DNA of 64,000 nucleotides from Streptomyces sulphureus DSM 40104 (lineage in GTDB: Bacteria > Actinomycetota > Actinomycetes > Streptomycetales > Streptomycetaceae). This document shows positions 60,813 through 64,000 of this stretch, in pieces (within the stretch, counting starts at the first letter, position 1; each line of letters opens with the position of its first letter). The notes under the pieces were generated by a model, which ran no database searches, was not told the DNA's origin, and saw only the letters and a program-made list of their open reading frames with translations. Made by a program: the position numbers and the translations under genes. Location: positions 1 to 64,000 of the forward strand of contig NZ_KB905819.1 of the NCBI RefSeq assembly GCF_000381025.1, given 5' to 3'.

Positions 60813-61101
60813 GGGCGTCCACCATCTTCCCCCGGGTCCTTGCCCAATCATTCGACCACCGCACGGGAAAGGTGATCAGTGGCAAGCCTGCGCAGAAGCA
60901 AGGGCCGGGGCAAGTTGTTCCGTCGGGTCGATGACATTCATCATCGTGCTGCGAACAAAGGTAATTCGGCGTTCCCCGGAGAGTGTTCAGGCGGCGTAAT
61001 TATCTTTGTCATCGGGTGTCTGACCGGTGTCATCGGTCCCTTGCCCGGGGCGGAGGGCGGCACGAGCCTGGTTGCCTCGCGATGTCGACTCGGAGGGCAG
61101 C
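60813..61101. other. divergent promoter region
   Basis: 289 bases between the aryl ligase and SagB-like genes, with relatively AT-rich patches (GGTAATTCGGCG, GGCGTAATTATCTTTG). Presumed promoters in both directions. No RNA gene seen. Confidence 0.5.
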
Positions 61102-62622
61102 ATGCGACCCGGAAACCCGTGGCCCGAAGCGGAGTACCTCGTCGGCTTCAGGGACGAAGTCCGGGTCGAGTTCGACGCCACGTCGGTCAGCCTCCGCACG
61201 CCCGTGCGCACCTTCGCCGTCCGGCTCGGCGAGGGCCGCCTCCGCGCCGCCCTCGCCTCGCTCGTCGGCGGGCTCGTCCCCATGGACGAGGCGCTGCGCG
61301 ACCTCGTCCCGGCCGAACGCGTCCAATTCCAGCGGCTGTTGAGCCGCCTCAACCGGCTCCTCGTCTACGGGGTGCCGATCGGCGGGCGGGAGCTGGTCCG
61401 GATCGAGCACACGGCGCCCGACGCCGAGGCGACCGCCGTGCGCGTGGGTCCGGACGACCTGGTGCGGCTGTCCAGGTTCGCGCTGTGCCGCAGCAGGTCG
61501 GGTGCGCTGGTGCTGGAGTCGCCGCTCGCCAAGGTCAGGGTGGTGCTGGTGGAGAGCGTCGCCCGGGAGCTGGTGACCTCGCTCGCCGAGGCCAGGGGCG
61601 TGGACGAGCTCGCGGCCTCGCTCGCCGGCGACCTGAAGGCGGCGGAGGTACGCACGCTGCTCGGTGTGCTCGCCGGTGCCGGGTTCGTCGAGGTGCGCGC
61701 GGCCGGCGAAAAGTTCGCCGCGGAGGACACAGTCCTGCAGCAGTGGGACTTCCACGATCTGCTCTTCCACTCCCGCGTCCGCGGCGGGCGGTTCGACGAG
61801 CCGTTGGGAGGCGTCTTCCCGCACAAGGGGAGGATCGACCCGCGTCCGGCCGTCAAACCGGTGCCCGAAGGACCCTCGGTCGAGCTGTACCGCCCGAGCC
61901 TGGAGGACGTCGTCCGCGAGGACCCCGGTCTGACGGCGGCGTTGGAGGGCCGCAGGTCGTTCCGCGGGTACGGCGAGCGGCCCCTGACGGCCGAGCAACT
62001 CGGCGAGTTCCTCTACCGCGTCGGCAGGGTGCGGACACGGTACGTCCCGGAGCCGGAGGACGAGCCCGGCAGCGAGATCGTCTCGCGCCCGTATCCCACC
62101 GGCGGCTCCGCCTTCGAGTTGGAGCTGTACCTCACGATCCGGCGCTGCGCCGGTGTGGAACCGGGCAGCTACTACTACGACCCGGTCGGCCACCGGCTCG
62201 TGCTCGTGAACGACGATCCCGGGGACCGCAGGGCCATGCTGGACGTCGCCGCCGTCTCGACGTCCAGGGAGGCCGACCCGGAGGTCCTGATCACCATGAC
62301 CTCCCGCTTCCAGCGGCTCTCCTGGAAGTACAGCGGTATGGCCTACGCGACGACCCTGCGGCACACCGGCGTCCTGTACCAGACCATGTACCTCGTCGCC
62401 ACGGCTATGGGTCTCGCTCCGTGCGGTATCGGGATCGGGGACGCGGACATGTCCGCGCGTGTTCTCGGGCTCGACTACCTGGAGGAGTCCTCCGTCGGCG
62501 ATTTCCTCCTCGGCAGCCGCCCGCCGGGCGATCCCGGTATCTGGGACCGCGAACAGGGCTGGGAATGGGTCAACGATCCGGAATGGGCGGCGTGGGCCGG
62601 CAGGACGCTGGGCCGTACGTGA
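61102..62622 (+). CDS. SagB-type nitroreductase-fold azoline dehydrogenase
   Basis: 506 residues from ATG 61102, GGAGGG upstream. The N-terminal 270 residues are the extra domain common in actinomycete peptide-modifying versions. The flavin domain includes ALEGRRSFRGYGERPLTAEQ, PTGGSAFELELYLTIRRCAG, VEPGSYYYDPVGHRLVLVND, TMYLVATAMGLAPCGIGIGD and SVGDFLLGSRPPG. SagB/McbC enzymes oxidise azolines to azoles in thiazole/oxazole peptides and thiopeptides using FMN. Only 222 bases before a Ser/Thr/Cys-rich precursor. Confidence 0.87.
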   Translation: MRPGNPWPEAEYLVGFRDEVRVEFDATSVSLRTPVRTFAVRLGEGRLRAALASLVGGLVPMDEALRDLVPAERVQFQRLLSRLNRLLVYGVPIGGRELVRIEHTAPDAEATAVRVGPDDLVRLSRFALCRSRSGALVLESPLAKVRVVLVESVARELVTSLAEARGVDELAASLAGDLKAAEVRTLLGVLAGAGFVEVRAAGEKFAAEDTVLQQWDFHDLLFHSRVRGGRFDEPLGGVFPHKGRIDPRPAVKPVPEGPSVELYRPSLEDVVREDPGLTAALEGRRSFRGYGERPLTAEQLGEFLYRVGRVRTRYVPEPEDEPGSEIVSRPYPTGGSAFELELYLTIRRCAGVEPGSYYYDPVGHRLVLVNDDPGDRRAMLDVAAVSTSREADPEVLITMTSRFQRLSWKYSGMAYATTLRHTGVLYQTMYLVATAMGLAPCGIGIGDADMSARVLGLDYLEESSVGDFLLGSRPPGDPGIWDREQGWEWVNDPEWAAWAGRTLGRT

Positions 62623-62645
62623 CCCGGCGAGTGACGGCACCGAAT

Positions 62646-62674
62646 CCCCCGCCCTCGGCGCGGGGGTGTTTTTT
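62646..62674 (+). terminator. intrinsic terminator after the dehydrogenase gene
   Basis: Stem CCCCCGC / GCGGGGG with a seven-base loop (62653-62659) and a TGTTTTTT tract. It separates dehydrogenase and precursor transcripts or lets the precursor be expressed from its own promoter at higher level. Confidence 0.85.
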
Positions 62675-62684
62675 CGTCACCGCT

Positions 62685-62703
62685 GCGGAATTAACGAATC
62701 CGC
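62685..62703. promoter_or_regulatory. short palindrome upstream of the precursor gene
   Basis: GCGGA-N9-TCCGC in an AT-rich stretch between the terminator and the precursor gene. Possible operator or part of its promoter; weak evidence. Confidence 0.35.
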
Positions 62704-62844
62704 TTTCGGTTGTGATATCGGTAATCGAGCGGATGACAAGTGTCAATGAGGCCCGGCGAGGTGTGGTGTTTCGGTGGAGAATTCGAAACGATATGCCTTG
62801 CGTGGCCGTCCGGCCGTGCAAAGGAATTAGCAGAGGAGTTCTCA

Positions 62845-63021
62845 ATGAGCAATGTCACGGTTGACTCCATCGACATCGAGCAGGTCTTCGACTCGTTCGA
62901 CGTGACCGAGCTGGAGGTTCTCGAGGTCTCGCAGGGTGTCGCCCAGCCCGAGATGGGCGCTTCCGGCGGCACCGTCGGCACCTCGTCCTCCTCGTCCACC
63001 TGCTCCTCGTCCACCTGCTGA
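62845..63021 (+). CDS. thiopeptide-like RiPP precursor peptide
   Basis: 58 residues from ATG 62845 with AGAGGAG seven bases upstream. The leader is acidic (FDSFDVTELEVLEVSQ, and GVAQPEMGA before the core). By analogy with lactazole-type precursors, whose leader also ends in a P-E-x-GA word, the core is residues 40-58: 9 Ser, 4 Thr and 2 Cys among 19 residues, plus Gly/Val, ending TCSSSTC. The adjacent SagB-type dehydrogenase fits azole formation; Ser-rich cores are typical dehydration substrates. A linear azole/dehydro peptide is the main alternative. Confidence 0.85.
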   Translation: MSNVTVDSIDIEQVFDSFDVTELEVLEVSQGVAQPEMGASGGTVGTSSSSSTCSSSTC

Positions 63022-63100
63022 CGAGAGCCTGCTGTCCCAGGTGACAGGTGCGACGGCGTCCACCCCGGTGGTGGGCGCCGCCGCCCTTCCCCGACCCGGC

Positions 63101-63658
63101 TCAGCCGCGGTGGGCGACGTGCGCGGCGGTGGCCCACAGTGCGAGGGCGGCGCCGAAGCCGAGCAGGAGCCGGGCGTCGGCCCCGCCCGCGGGAAGCAGG
63201 GCGCAGGCGAGGGCGAGGGAGGTCAACAGGCCGCCCGTCCACCAGTACTGCGGCTGTGCGAAAAACCTGGCCAGCGGGAGGAAGTGCAGGCCGACGACGA
63301 GGCACACGGCGACGGGGATGTAGTCCCAGAGGTCGAACCGGCCGAGCGCGAAGACCGCCCCCACGATCGCCACGGTCTGCCCGATGTTGACGAGTCGGAA
63401 GATCCGCAGGCTGCTCGGCAGCACCCGGCGTATTCGTCTGGGCCGCGTGCGCGTACCGAGGCGAACGGTGAGGGCCACCGCGGCAGCGGCGACGAGGACC
63501 GCCGCTGCGAATGCGGAGAAAAGAGCGGGCCCCTGCACCTGCGGTGCGAGCCCCGAAACACCCAGGATTTCCCACATCGAGGCGAAAGCGGACATTATGA
63601 CTGCGCCTTGCAGTCGGCCGTCCCCGCTCAGTTTTCCCCTGCTGGATTCATCGGTCAC
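63101..63658 (-). CDS. membrane protein of unknown function
   Basis: 185 residues, GTG start; ATG at about residue 22 is an alternative start. Five to six membrane helices (ALFSAFAAAVLVAAAAVALT, NIGQTVAIVGAVFALG, YIPVAVCLVVGLHFLPLARF, TGGLLTSLALACALLPAGG). The RFFAQPQYWW loop is typical of small conserved membrane proteins that also appear as stand-alone chromosomal genes. Convergent with the precursor; a self-resistance role is possible but unsupported. Confidence 0.75.
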   Translation of the reverse strand: MTDESSRGKLSGDGRLQGAVIMSAFASMWEILGVSGLAPQVQGPALFSAFAAAVLVAAAAVALTVRLGTRTRPRRIRRVLPSSLRIFRLVNIGQTVAIVGAVFALGRFDLWDYIPVAVCLVVGLHFLPLARFFAQPQYWWTGGLLTSLALACALLPAGGADARLLLGFGAALALWATAAHVAHRG

Positions 63659-63781
63659 TTATGCATCCTACCGTGATGTTTCCGCGGAATGCGGCACAGG
63701 TGTCACGAGTTGGGTGACGGATGTCAGTAACCGCTCGGTAATCCTTTTCCGGCCGCGATCGATTCCTGAAGAGTGAGGGTC

Positions 63782-64000
63782 ATGAGAGGCGAAGTGGTAA
63801 AAGACCGAGGCGATGCTCCGGCACCCGGTTCCACGGGCGTGCGGGTTTTCACGGGTGCGCCGGTGACGTTGGCGTGGATCTCCCGGTCGGTGCTTCCCTT
63901 CGTCCGTTTCGTGCAGGAGAGCGGGGGCGCCGTCGTACGGCTGCGCCGGGGATGGCTGCACGGTCCGCACGTGGACGTCCTCGCGCGGGGTGCGCTGGGG
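63782..64000 (+). CDS. possible LanB C-terminal-like protein, cut by the window edge
   Basis: ATG 63782 opens a frame that runs off the window after 73 codons. The visible part reads VRVFTGAPVTLAWISRSVLP, FVRFVQESGGAVVRLRRGWL, then HGPHVDVLARG. The L-P-x-V-x-x-x-x-x-G then W-x-x-GPH-hydrophobic pattern resembles the start of SpaB_C elimination/pyridine-synthase proteins in thiopeptide clusters. The assignment is tentative because only the N-terminus is visible. Confidence 0.5.
   Translation, partial: MRGEVVKDRGDAPAPGSTGVRVFTGAPVTLAWISRSVLPFVRFVQESGGAVVRLRRGWLHGPHVDVLARGALG

Overview
The window is high-GC actinobacterial chromosome, almost certainly Streptomyces or a close relative. The evidence is pervasive G/C third codon positions, frequent GTG starts and ATGA-coupled genes, the actinomycete cell-division and signalling block (crgA, DUF881, pabA, two class E sortases, pknB, pbpA, ftsW, PP2C, fhaB, fhaA, tRNA-Leu), a DUF5324 protein, and two RiPP gene clusters.

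Layout. (1) Bases 1 to about 12155 are the right part of an integrated phage-like element. A long, tightly overlapping minus-strand operon carries a winged-helix protein with internal iteron-like repeats, a RuvC-like resolvase, a DEDDh exonuclease, a phiC31 gp3-like protein, a PD-(D/E)XK nuclease and many small unknowns. Next come two small HTH proteins, a control region with three related TTCTAC/GTAGAA palindromes, a plus-strand repressor and a tyrosine integrase, ending at a duplicated 3' fragment of what looks like tRNA-Ala(UGC). (2) 12.2-17.4 kb: malonate use, with MadL/MadM uptake, MatB malonyl-CoA synthetase, MatA malonyl-CoA decarboxylase and a divergent GntR regulator. (3) 17.7-32.7 kb: a complete class I lantibiotic cluster whose content matches the planosporicin/microbisporicin type. 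The precursor, LanB, LanC, ABC exporter and a DUF6895-like protein form one operon. Divergent from it are an ECF sigma factor and its membrane anti-sigma factor, a second ABC system, a lipoprotein and a LuxR regulator, followed by a LanFE immunity transporter. Three promoters in the cluster share an exact GTGAACC-N15-GCTAC motif.

(4) 32.9-43 kb: a small secreted protein, a roughly 1 kb gene-poor stretch, a thioredoxin/MerR pair, a translationally coupled Nudix-Nudix-ABC exporter operon, a STAS protein, DUF5324, cyclophilin and rhomboid. Two intergenic clusters of perfect DnaA boxes suggest that oriC is not far away. (5) 43-56.4 kb: the conserved division and cell-wall signalling block, ending in tRNA-Leu(CAG) and a strong terminator.

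(6) 56.6 kb to the right edge: the start of a second natural-product cluster that I cannot match to a described system. It pairs the two enzymes that make 3-amino-4-hydroxybenzoate (GriI/GriH type) and an aryl-AMP ligase with a SagB-type azoline dehydrogenase and a 58-residue precursor. The precursor tail is almost entirely Ser/Thr/Cys, as in thiopeptides. A gene that may encode a LanB C-terminal-like protein runs off the edge. The inference is a RiPP decorated with an aminohydroxybenzoyl group; this is the most promising novelty in the window.
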